From positions 919,780,235 to 919,844,234 of the forward strand of contig CM066035.1 in assembly GCA_033557465.1 (NCBI GenBank): DNA of 64,000 nt, given 5' to 3'. The stretch comes from Ichthyophis bannanicus (lineage: Eukaryota; Chordata; Amphibia; Gymnophiona; Ichthyophiidae). Positions 54,901 to 63,860 of this stretch are shown here, piece by piece. Position numbers and translations under genes: made by a program. Numbering within the stretch: position 1 is the first letter of the stretch; every line of letters starts with the position of its first letter. The notes beneath the pieces are model-generated. The model was not told the origin of the DNA. It did no database searches and saw nothing but the letters and a program-made list of their open reading frames with translations.

Positions 54901-57000
54901 ATGGATCCGACGGAGATGGCTCAGTGGATGGCAGCCCAATTCAGCAAGCAGCAGGAGCTATCACAGCAGGCCCAGGACACTGCTATGAAGGCCTTAATGG
55001 AACAGCAGAAACCAGTGCTTGATCTGGTGCAAGCTCTAGTACAGCTGCAGAGCCAAAGTGGAACAGATGCAAGACCAGCAGTTAGTACTGGTACACCACA
55101 TGTGGACAATGTGGGACTCAATCAAGGGATTGGGGCATTTAATTTTGGGAAATTAACTCCAGAAGATAATGTTGATGATTTTCTAGAGTCTTTTGAAAGA
55201 GTGGCACAGGCTTTAGCATGGCCAGAGACCCAGTGGGCAGTAAGGCTGGCAGCCTCATTAACTGGTGAGGCACTAGCAGCTTACAGAGCAATGCCAGCAG
55301 CCCAGGCTTTGATTTATAAGGATGTAAAGGCAGCTATTAGAGATTGCCTAGGGTTATCTATTTCAGAGTATAGGCGAATGTTTAGAGCTGTTACATTGAA
55401 AGTGGGTGAGACACCCAGGGCTCTGAGTCAGAGAATTAGAAGTCTAGCTGTAAAATGGTTGGAGCCTGAGCAAAAGACAGTAGAAATGTTATTAGATATT
55501 ATAATGCTGGAACAATTTATGCTTGGGGTACCTAAAGATTTGAATGTTTTTCTTATACAGCAAAATTGCCAAAATCTTGGAGAGGCAACCATGCTAGCCG
55601 AGAGATTCTTGGAAGCCACGCAGGCTTGCCATAGAATGGGTGGCCCTCTAAAGATGGATGCTGAGGCTAAATGTGCTATATCAGAAAAGGGAATAATTAA
55701 GAATGTTTCTGAAAATGAATGTACTGTATCAAACCAGATGACACAGTGGAATAGAAAGAAATGTTTCAAGTGTGGGAAATTGGGACATTTAGAGAAGAGA
55801 TGCCAGACACACACTAGTTTAATGGGTCTGGATTTAAAACAGCCCAAGGAAGGATTTCTTTTGATGGTTGATGTGCAGGGAATTACCACAAATGCATTAT
55901 TAGACTCTGGGGCAGACCAGAGTATGATGTCAAAAAGGCTTTGGAAGAGGATAGAGGCCCAAGAAAGATTTGTGCCTAGAACCCCTGAAAGCCAAGTTCA
56001 CATCAGATGCATTCATGGTGCTGCATCATCATATCCCACCTATAGGCTAAAGGTTAAGTGCCTAGGGAAACAAGAGGAAGTCCTGTTAGCAGTGGTGCCT
56101 AGGCTACCTTTTGATTTGGTTCTAGGAAGAGACTGGCCAAGATTTAAGCAGGGTCTAGTGGAAGGACTAGGAAAAAAGGAGGGAGAAGGTTTAATGGTAG
56201 TAGCTCCCGGGCCTTTATTTGGAAGTCCTCAGACCCCAGCTAAAAAGATGGTTAAGCGTCCAGAAGACCAAGCTATCCCAAAGCAGATATTCGTCCTAAA
56301 GTACCATAAGGTCTCTGAGAAGGCCCAAGCTCCTAAGCGGGCAACCCCTCAATCTGCTGGGTTTGACCTGTGCAGCATAGAGAATGTGACTGTACCTAGC
56401 CAAGGGAGAGCCCTGGTTGACACCGGTCTCCAAGTGGAAATACCAATTGGATGTTATGGGAGAGTAGCCCCAAGGTCCGGATTAGCCCTTAAATATTTCA
56501 TCGATGTGGGTGCGGGAGTAATTGATCCCGATTACAGGGGCAATATTAAAGTTCTGTTGTTTAACTTTGGACAGAATGAGTATCATGTGAAGACAGGAGA
56601 CAAAATTGCCCAATTGATCTGTGAGAGGCTGGGTTTTCCACCTGTGGAGGAGGTCACATCCCTAGAGAATTCTGAACGTGGAGCCAAAGGCTTTGGTTCT
56701 ACTGATGTCAACGGGGTTAAAAGCTTAGCTGCCACCTGTGCCCGAGAGAGGGAGGTGAGTGAAGAGGAAGATTTGGGACCCCAGGTATCTGATTGTAAAG
56801 AAAAATCAGAACCCCAAATAGGTGAGGACCTGACAATGGTACAACAGGAAGAAATTAGGAAGTTGCTTAAGGAATTCCCAGATGTGTTGATACCCATACC
56901 TGGGGAGACCCATTTGGTGGCCCATGAAATAATAACTCCACCTGGGAAGTTGTTCGTCAAAGGCCATACCGCTTGCCTGAAGCCAAACGACAGGAGGTAG
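54901..57000 (+). CDS. Gag-protease-dUTPase polyprotein (699 aa)
   Basis: The start MDPTEMAQWMAAQF follows an A-rich leader; an in-frame ATG 36 bases upstream is possible. Residues 1-90 are Gln-rich and helical. Residues 100-260 are a capsid/SCAN-like domain (LTPEDNVDDFLESFERVAQA, SISEYRRMFRAVTLKVGETP). A single CCHC knuckle follows (CFKCGKLGHLEKRC). Next is a retropepsin-like protease (NALLDSGADQSMMSKR; DSG active site). Then comes a dUTPase with SAGFDLCS, APRSGLALK, GAGVIDPDYRGNIKVLLFN and a terminal RGAKGFGSTD motif. dUTPase keeps uracil out of cDNA and is unusual in Gypsy-type elements. The frame ends 28 codons past the start of homology to RT in the next frame. No internal break is visible. 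Confidence 0.85.
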   Translation: MDPTEMAQWMAAQFSKQQELSQQAQDTAMKALMEQQKPVLDLVQALVQLQSQSGTDARPAVSTGTPHVDNVGLNQGIGAFNFGKLTPEDNVDDFLESFERVAQALAWPETQWAVRLAASLTGEALAAYRAMPAAQALIYKDVKAAIRDCLGLSISEYRRMFRAVTLKVGETPRALSQRIRSLAVKWLEPEQKTVEMLLDIIMLEQFMLGVPKDLNVFLIQQNCQNLGEATMLAERFLEATQACHRMGGPLKMDAEAKCAISEKGIIKNVSENECTVSNQMTQWNRKKCFKCGKLGHLEKRCQTHTSLMGLDLKQPKEGFLLMVDVQGITTNALLDSGADQSMMSKRLWKRIEAQERFVPRTPESQVHIRCIHGAASSYPTYRLKVKCLGKQEEVLLAVVPRLPFDLVLGRDWPRFKQGLVEGLGKKEGEGLMVVAPGPLFGSPQTPAKKMVKRPEDQAIPKQIFVLKYHKVSEKAQAPKRATPQSAGFDLCSIENVTVPSQGRALVDTGLQVEIPIGCYGRVAPRSGLALKYFIDVGAGVIDPDYRGNIKVLLFNFGQNEYHVKTGDKIAQLICERLGFPPVEEVTSLENSERGAKGFGSTDVNGVKSLAATCAREREVSEEEDLGPQVSDCKEKSEPQIGEDLTMVQQEEIRKLLKEFPDVLIPIPGETHLVAHEIITPPGKLFVKGHTACLKPNDRR

Positions 57001-59228
57001 TGGCACAAGTCCAGGAGATGTTGGACATGGGGGTAATAGAAGAGTCAAAGAGTCCCTGGAATAGCCCCATAGTCCTGGTGCCGAAGCCTGATGGATCCTT
57101 AAGATTTTGTATTGACTTCCGGCAGGTAAACGCCATATCAGTTTTTGATGCATATCCAATGCCAAGAATTGAGGAGCTGCTAGACCAGCTGGGACAGGCT
57201 CAATACTTAACCACCCTTGATATGACAAAAGGATATTGGCAAATCCCGCTCACCAGGGAGTCGAAGCCGAAAACTGCATTCAGCACCCCCGTTGGCCTTT
57301 TCCAGTTCAAGAGGATGCCTTTTGGACTGCATGGAGCAGCGGCTACCTGCCAAAGGTTAGTGGATCAGGTACTTCGACCCCACCAAAGTTATGCTTTTGC
57401 ATACATGGATGATGTCATAATCCATAGTAACACCTGGGCGGAGCATTTGAAGAGGATCAGGGCAGTCTTGTGCTCTATGAAGCAAGCGGGAATCACTTTA
57501 AACCCGAAGAAGTGTGCCTTTGCAAATAGGGAGGTAAAATACCTAGGCCACCTAGTGGGAAGAGGAAAAATTAAACCTCTATTAAGCAAAATAGATAGCA
57601 TCAGGAATTTTCCTCCTCCAACAACCAAGAAACAACTAAGAAGTTTCTTAGGACTTATTGGATACTACCGCCGGTTTATACCGCAATTCGCAGAGAAAAG
57701 TGCCATTTTCACGGATATGCTGCGAAAGAATTGTCCAAACCAGATAAAGTGGACACCAGAAGCTGAAAAAGCGTTTTCAGTATTAAAAGAAAAATTGTGT
57801 ACAGGACCGGTACTGAAAGGAGTAGACTTCAAGAAACCCTTTCTGGTTCAAACCGATGCATCGGATATAGGGCTAGGAGCAGTCCTATCCCAGTGCCATG
57901 ATGGAGAGGAGCATCCTGTGATGTACCTGAGCAGGAAGTTGTCACTGGCTGAACAAAAGTATTCCACGATAGAAAAAGAGTGTTTGGCTATCAAGTGGTC
58001 AGTGGAGGCGTTAAGGTTTTACCTTACAGGGAGAAAGTTCCAGTTGGTCACGGACCATGCCCCACTTAAGTGGTTGCAGCAAATGAAGAACCACAATGCC
58101 AGGTTGACACGCTGGTACATGGCCTTACAGGCATTTGATTTTCAGGTTGAACATCGTGCCGGGAAGTTACACAAGAATGTGGATGCACTTTCCCGTATTA
58201 CGGACTGTAGAGAAGAAGTTTCACCAGTAAAACCAGTCCGTAATAACTTAAGCAGGGGGGTATGTGATAAGGAAGCTTATCACAGCTCAGGTAGGAGCTA
58301 TAGAAAAGATGATGTGACTCTGAACAAGCAACCTGTCAGTTCTGGTAGAAGTGAGAAAACAGAGTTTTCACATAAAAGACTACCAGTCCCAGAATGCACC
58401 AGGTTTCCAGCAGCCATGAGAGGGGCTGAAGTGAGAAAATGTGTGTGCAATCAAGAGAGCTATGAGGTAATCCCTAAGCATTCATCTCAAAGGGCAGGGC
58501 CTGATTCAAGACAGCTGCACTGTGTTAGGGAGCAGCACACATTAGGAAAGAATAAGAATAGAGATTATTCTTCAGATAACAGCTTCAGGGAGAGCTTCAG
58601 CAAAAGCTACAGGAAGAGATACAGAGACAGAGACAGCAACGGCTACAAGCTCAAGCCCCAGTATCACCTGGAGAAGCAGAAGCCAAGCCAAGCAGATAGA
58701 GAGAGAAGGAAACTCTCTGGAAGGAAGAGAAGAAAGGCCATTGGAAGGTCTGGGAGATTCCAAGGCAGTACCCATACTGGGAGGTATTCCAAATGCCAGC
58801 AGAGTCCATTGGACTGGATTCAGCCAGAGGAATGGATTGGCAGAGATAGGAATCACCAGTGGCTACCTGGAAGAGAGAAGACTGCATGTGGAAGGGACTT
58901 TCAGACCAAGGCCAGAAGGTATGTGAGAGGAGATCCAGTGTCCAGGGATCAAGATTGGAAGGCTGGACATCAGAATTGGATTACATATTGGCCAGGCTTT
59001 ACAGAGAGGAATTATGATGGCAGGAGAGGCTCAGGTATGAACACTGATCCAGACCCTATCTATAATAGAGAATGGCAGCAAGGGAATAAGCATTCTCATG
59101 ATAGTGCCTTAATGAAAGACTCATCTGTGCCAATGTATGATATTGACCCTATGATTGTTGATGAAGGGGGAGATACAGCAGATGAAACTATTTATATGGA
59201 CTGTTCTCTATCTAAATGCTATTGCTAG
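56928..59228 (+). CDS. RT-RNase H frame that continues into the 3' LTR
   Basis: Open from about 56928 without an ATG, so expression would need a -1 shift from the preceding frame around 56946-56951. RT motifs: VIEESKSPWNSPIVLVPKPD, TTLDMTKGYWQIPLTRESKP (catalytic Asp), FGLHGAAATCQRLVDQVL, FAYMDDVIIHSNTW (YMDD) and KYLGHLVGRGKIKPLL. RNase H motifs: FLVQTDASDIGLGAVLSQ, EKECLAIKWSVEALRFYLTG and LVTDHAPLKWLQ. After VDALSRITDCREEVSPVKP there is no integrase. The frame runs through the polypurine tract into the LTR and ends about 320 codons later in Arg/Lys/Ser/Asp-rich text (YRKRYRDRDSNGYKLKPQYH). That tail has no recognised domain. Confidence 0.8.
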   Translation, partial: NNNSTWEVVRQRPYRLPEAKRQEVVAQVQEMLDMGVIEESKSPWNSPIVLVPKPDGSLRFCIDFRQVNAISVFDAYPMPRIEELLDQLGQAQYLTTLDMTKGYWQIPLTRESKPKTAFSTPVGLFQFKRMPFGLHGAAATCQRLVDQVLRPHQSYAFAYMDDVIIHSNTWAEHLKRIRAVLCSMKQAGITLNPKKCAFANREVKYLGHLVGRGKIKPLLSKIDSIRNFPPPTTKKQLRSFLGLIGYYRRFIPQFAEKSAIFTDMLRKNCPNQIKWTPEAEKAFSVLKEKLCTGPVLKGVDFKKPFLVQTDASDIGLGAVLSQCHDGEEHPVMYLSRKLSLAEQKYSTIEKECLAIKWSVEALRFYLTGRKFQLVTDHAPLKWLQQMKNHNARLTRWYMALQAFDFQVEHRAGKLHKNVDALSRITDCREEVSPVKPVRNNLSRGVCDKEAYHSSGRSYRKDDVTLNKQPVSSGRSEKTEFSHKRLPVPECTRFPAAMRGAEVRKCVCNQESYEVIPKHSSQRAGPDSRQLHCVREQHTLGKNKNRDYSSDNSFRESFSKSYRKRYRDRDSNGYKLKPQYHLEKQKPSQADRERRKLSGRKRRKAIGRSGRFQGSTHTGRYSKCQQSPLDWIQPEEWIGRDRNHQWLPGREKTACGRDFQTKARRYVRGDPVSRDQDWKAGHQNWITYWPGFTERNYDGRRGSGMNTDPDPIYNREWQQGNKHSHDSALMKDSSVPMYDIDPMIVDEGGDTADETIYMDCSLSKCYC
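58249..58262 (+). promoter_or_regulatory. Polypurine tract
   Basis: AAGCAGGGGGGTA abuts the 3' LTR TG. A purine run ending in GGGG just before the LTR is the usual plus-strand primer. Here it is also translated as part of the pol frame. Confidence 0.75.
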
Positions 59229-59829
59229 TTTTCCGTGAGCAAACACATCAGCCATCACAAAGAAACCTAACTTTGTTCTTTATTTCCACTGCAAACAGCT
59301 CTTAAAGCAGGATTTGGGCTCACACAGTAGCAGCCAGCCAGCTAAAGGCTTTCAGCTGGTCCATTGATAGTAATTAGGGCTGCACCTGATTGTGTGTGTG
59401 AGCAAGGGAGAATCACTGCTGAGATCGGCATGGAAAATAAGCAGAAGTTAACCTAACCAGCAAAGTTTATTCTTTACTTTGTGCCTTTGTATTTGGTAAT
59501 TATTTGCTAAGAAAACATTAGCTAATTGCCTGACAAGCTGAAGGTTGTTTTCTGGTTTACTTTGTGACTTTTTGTTATCCATTTTAAACACTGCAAGCAA
59601 GTAACCTCATTTATAGTGCTACCAAGCATACATGTGCTGGGTGAATTAAACCCCATCAATAAAAGAAGTATTTTATTGATCTTACCACTTGGTTTCACAA
59701 CTCAAATTATTGTCATCAGCTGTGTTTGGGAGTGAATGAACTACAATACCCACAATACCTTGCAAGAATCATATGAATATATGCATCGTCAAGATTGTGT
59801 AAGTTCTCACCCTAGGCAGCCGTCTGACA
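58263..59829 (+). repeat. 3' LTR (1567 bp)
   Basis: It begins TGTGATAAGGAAGCTTATCA directly after the polypurine tract and ends GTCTGACA before ATAC. It carries AATAAA at 59658-59663. The pol frame crosses its start without a stop and ends at 59228. It is otherwise nearly identical to the 5' LTR. Confidence 0.9.
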
Positions 59830-62215
59830 ATACATAGCGCCCTCAAGTCATCATGAACCATAGTGTAGGACAAAGGCTTCCCACACCTGCTCAAAGCGGG
59901 ACAATCGCAACTTACTGGCTGCCACCCCGCGTTCCATTGTATATGTATCCCACATCCGCTCCAACCAGGCAGAAAAGGATGGCGGCAGGACCTGCTTCCA
60001 CGCAGTTGCCACAGATAGCTGCGCCGCATTCAGACCATGCCGAATCAAGGCCAGCTGGGGATTGCGTGCCCCCCGGCACATTAACACCAAAAAGGAAAAT
60101 GCCCAGATCCCAGGGAATGGTCAGCCCAACTAATTGCTTTAAGCGGTATTGAATCCCTCTCCAAAAGGTTCGGACGCGAGGACAGGACCACCAGACATGC
60201 GCTAAAGTACCTTTCTGTCCACATCTCCGCCAGCACAGATCCGAACCCCCGGGGTACATGCGAGCGATCCGCTCAGGTGTCATATACCATCTGTATAAAA
60301 GCTTATAGTTAGTTTCACGGACATTATTTTTTTATTTATTTATTTAACATCTCTTATATACCGCACTATTATCATCAGCGCGGTTTACATGGAACCAAAC
60401 ATATACATACAGAAAAACTGTAGTGCATTTTACAAGTAACAGGAATTTGAACTTGGTAATAAAGGGAAACTATGTACATTATGTAACTATATACAGTAGT
60501 ATATACATTAATAGCCACCGAACTCTTCCACAACCTGCCCTCTACCTGCTCCCATTGCTGCTCAGTAAAATGAAGACTCAAGTCGGAATTCCATTGTTCG
60601 CGATACTTGCCTAATCTCGGCTGCTGCGCCTGCAAATGGGCATATAAGGTAGCCATAAGACCTTTCGTGGTTGTACACTCCGTGCGGTATCACTCTATAT
60701 CCGACAAATCGCGGGCCACTTGAGACCGCACATTTCGAGCTTGTACCCAGTGAGCCACTTGCGTATAGTGAAAAACATGACAATCAGGAAGGTCAAATTC
60801 CTCCTGAAGTGCACTAAAAGACCGCAGCCTACCCTCATAAAATAATTGGCCAACTCGACTAAGTCCCTTGTACCCCCACATCCGGAAAACCGGGTTAGTC
60901 ATCCCCGGGGGAAACACAGCATTATCCACGATAGGCGCCAGAGGAGTCAGGTCCGCCCCCCGAGTTTGAAAAGATTGGTCCCAGCAGCGAAGGGTATGCA
61001 GGATATAGGGATTGCTTAAACGTAAGCCACTTCGCAACTTGGGAACAAGCCACAGCCGGTCTCCCAGTCCCGCCCCCCCCCCCGCAATGTGCATTTCCAA
61101 TTGTATCCAACGTTTGGGGCTAGCCGGGTTCATCCATTCCACCCTGGCACGACATTGCGCAGCCGCGTAGTACCAATGGAGGTTAGGCGCCCCATGCCCC
61201 CAGAGCGCGTGTGCATATAAAGAATTCGACGCGCGATACGTGGCCGACGAAAGTGCCATATAAACTTCATAAGCATGGTTTGCCAGCTGGCCAAAGTTCC
61301 CCGAGACAGGGGTATAGGAAGTACCTGGAAGAGGTACAAGAACTTCGGGACGACAACCATCTTAACCACCGCTATACGCCCAAACCAAGATAACGTCAAG
61401 CTAGCCCAGGACTCCAAATCACTCCGAACCTGTTGGAGTAGCGGGTCATAATTAGCCTTAAAAAGCACCAGCCGCTCCACCGTCAAGTTCACCCCTAAAT
61501 AGCGAAGAGCACCTGTCACCCAAAGAAAGGGGTAGGTAGCCCTCAAGTCCACACAGACCGCCTCCGTAACCCCGACATTGAGAATCTCAGATTTAGTGTA
61601 GTTGATTTTGAATCCAGACACCTGGGAGAAGGCCTCAAAGAGCTGCATGGCAGCGGAGAGGGACGCAACCGGATTCACCAACGATAATATGATATCATCC
61701 GCAAAAAGTGCAATTCTGTAGTCAGCAGGGCCCACTCGCACGCCCCCAATGCCTGGATGATCGCGAAAGCTTTGCGCCAGAGGTTCCATCACCAACGCAA
61801 ACAACAATGGCGACAGAGGACATCCCTGGCGTGTACCCCTTTCCAACTGAAAGCTTCTCGATTGGCCCCCATTAACCCGAACACAGGCCATAGGGTCCTG
61901 ATATAAACTATGGACCCAACGGATAAAGTTAGGACCAAACCCCAGCGTATCTAGCACGCACCAAAGATAGCCCCAGCTAACACAATCAAAGGCCTTCTTG
62001 GCATCAACTCCCACCAGGAGTGTCGGCTGAGAGCCCTGACGAGCGGTATGAATAACCTGTAGCATTCACCTAATATTATCCGCCGCCTGACGACCCGGCA
62101 CAAACCCGACCTGGTCCGGATGTACCAAAGCTGGGATAACCCGGTTTAACCGGGCAGCCAATACTGAGGCCAGTATTTTAACATCCGTGTTTAGTAGGGA
62201 AATGGGGCGGTATGA
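59830..62215 (-). pseudogene. L1/Tx1 reverse transcriptase and C-terminal domain
   Basis: The - strand text runs [37 protein letters not shown], then (62065-61130) TLLVGVDAKKAFDCVSWGYL (first catalytic Asp), LERGTRQGCPLSPLLFALVM, IALFADDIILSLVNP (FADD) and LRYLGVNLTVERL. The C-terminal part (61259-60690) has GAPNLHWYYAAAQCRARVEW and FDLPDCHVFHYTQVAHWVQA. The last part (60283-59912) has DLCWRRCGQKGTLAHVWWSC, the Cys/His motif near the L1/Tx1 C-terminus. One or two stops or frame changes are present between pieces. Good preservation suggests a recent copy. Confidence 0.8.
60328..60504 (-). mobile_element. L2 3' tail fragment in L1/Tx1
   Basis: TTATTTATTTATTTAACATC then TATACCGCAC and GCGCGGTTTACATGG form the L2 3' end in - orientation. 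ACATTAT (60321-60327) and ACATTA (60505-60510) look like the target duplication. Only about 177 bases are present, so it is an extreme 5' truncation or a SINE with this tail. Confidence 0.7.
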
Positions 62216-63690
62216 ATAGTAGCAAATCACCTGGACCGGATGGTATACATCCCAGAGTGTTGAAAGAACTGAAATATGAGATTGCAGACCTGCTATTGGT
62301 AATCTGTGAACTTTCATTAAAATCATCTGTAATACCTGAAGATTGGAGGGTCGCCAACGTAACACCAATTTTTAAAAAGGGTTCCAGGGGTGACCCGGGA
62401 AATTACAGACCGGTGAGCCTGACGTCAGTACCAGGGAAAATGGTAGAAACCATCATAAAGAACAAAATTACACAGCATGTAGATAGTCATGGCCTAATGG
62501 GAGACAGCCAACATGGCTTTAGACAAGGAAGATCTTGTCTTACTAATCTGATCTGTTTTTTTGAAGGTGTGCATAAACAGGTAGACAAAGGTGAGTCGGT
62601 TGATATAGTGTATCTGGACTTTCAGAAAGCTTTTGACAAGGTCCCCCATCAGAGACTTTTGGCAAAGCTAAAAAGTCATGGGATAGGAGGCAGTGTACTA
62701 TTGTGGATCGGGAACTGGTTAAAAGATAGAAAGCAGAGGGTAGGGCTAAATGGCCAATATTCCCAATGGAAAAAGGTGAATAGTGGAGTACCCCAGGGAT
62801 CTGTACTGGGTCCGCTACTTTTTGACATATTCATAAATGACCTGGAAAAGGGAATAACTAGTGAGGTTATCAAATTTGCAGATGACACAAAACTGTTTAA
62901 AGTTGTTAAAACCCAAGAGGATTGTGGAAAACTGCAGGAGGATCTGGATAAATTGGAAGACTGGGCATCCAAATGGCAGATGAAATTTAATGTGGACAAG
63001 TGCAAAGTTATGCACCTAGGAAAGAACAACCCACACTATAGTTACACGATGCAAGGCTCCACATTAGAAACCACCACCCAGGAAAAAGATTTAGGAGTCA
63101 TCGTGGATAACATGTTAAAACCCTCCGCCCAGTGTGCAGCGGCGGCCAAGAAAGCAAATAGAATGCTAGGTATCATAAGGAAAGGGATGGAGAATAAAAC
63201 AAAGGATATTATAATGCCTCTGTATCGCTCCATGGTACGACCGCACCTTGAATATTGTGTGCAATTCTGGTCACCGTATCTTAAAAAGGACATAGAGTTA
63301 TTAGAAAAAGTACAGAGAAGAGCCACCAAATTGGTGAAGGGGATGGAAGGCTACTCCTATGAAGAGAGGCTAAAAAGGTTAGGGCTCTTTAACCTGGAAA
63401 AGAGACGGCTGAGGGGAGATATGATAGAGGTCTATAAATTAATGAATGGAGTGGAACGGATAAACGTGGATCAATTGTTTACGCTATCAGAATATAGAAG
63501 GACTAGGGGACATGTAATGAAGCTACGGGGTAAACTATTTAAGACAAATAAGAGAAAATATTTCTTCACTCAACGTGTAATCAAACTCTGGAATCTGTTA
63601 CCGGAGGATGTAGTAAGGGCTGTTAGTATAGCTGGGTTTAAAAAAGGTTTGGACAAGTTCCTGGAGGAAAGGTCCATAAACCGCTATTAA
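62212..63690 (+). pseudogene. CR1 RT, 492 codons uninterrupted but lacking its 5' part
   Basis: Contains [80 protein letters not shown] (catalytic Asp), [35 protein letters not shown] (FADD), [40 protein letters not shown] and [20 protein letters not shown], ending at [10 protein letters not shown]. The first ATG (62212-62214) comes from the interrupted L1/Tx1 and not from CR1. Endonuclease and ORF1 are missing, so it is not autonomous, yet the RT shows no damage, which marks a recent insertion. Confidence 0.85.
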
Positions 63691-63860
63691 AAAGGGACCC
63701 AGGATATCAATGCTTGACCTAGTACAAGCACTGCAGAACCTGTGTCTTTTGGGGAAACTGCTAGGTACGTATGACCTAGATTGGCCACTGTTGGAAACAG
63801 GATACTGGGCTTGATGGACCTCGGTCTGACCCAGTATGGCATTTCTTATGTTCTTATGAG
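62216..63860 (+). mobile_element. 5'-truncated CR1 LINE (copy B2), well preserved
   Basis: It begins inside the RT N-terminus and ends at the CR1 terminus CCCAGTATGGCATTTCTTATGTTCTTATG (63834 onward), without poly(A). It belongs to the same subfamily as copy B1 (36851-51245) but in + orientation. It splits the L1/Tx1 RT between YRPISLL and the upstream KPGKP block, so it is among the latest insertions here. Confidence 0.85.

Larger units (their letters stand above)
52983..59829 (+). mobile_element. Gypsy-like LTR retrotransposon with dUTPase and no visible integrase
   Basis: Full structure: 5' LTR (52983-54545), primer-binding site, gag-protease-dUTPase frame (54901-57000), RT-RNase H frame (to the 3' LTR and beyond), polypurine tract (58249-58262) and 3' LTR (58263-59829). 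LTRs start TG and end CA, and the flanks carry a 4-bp duplication ATAC (52979-52982 and 59830-59833). I find no zinc HHCC or DDE integrase between dUTPase and RT or between RNase H and LTR. Either this is an internally deleted element moved by another's integrase, or an organisation I do not know. The SCAN-like gag recalls the Gmr1-like group that gave rise to vertebrate SCAN domains; that placement is inference. Confidence 0.85.

Noticed and set aside
54791..55022. Lys-rich frames over the A-rich leader
   Set aside because: They arise from the A homopolymers at 54799-54840 and overlap gag in another phase.
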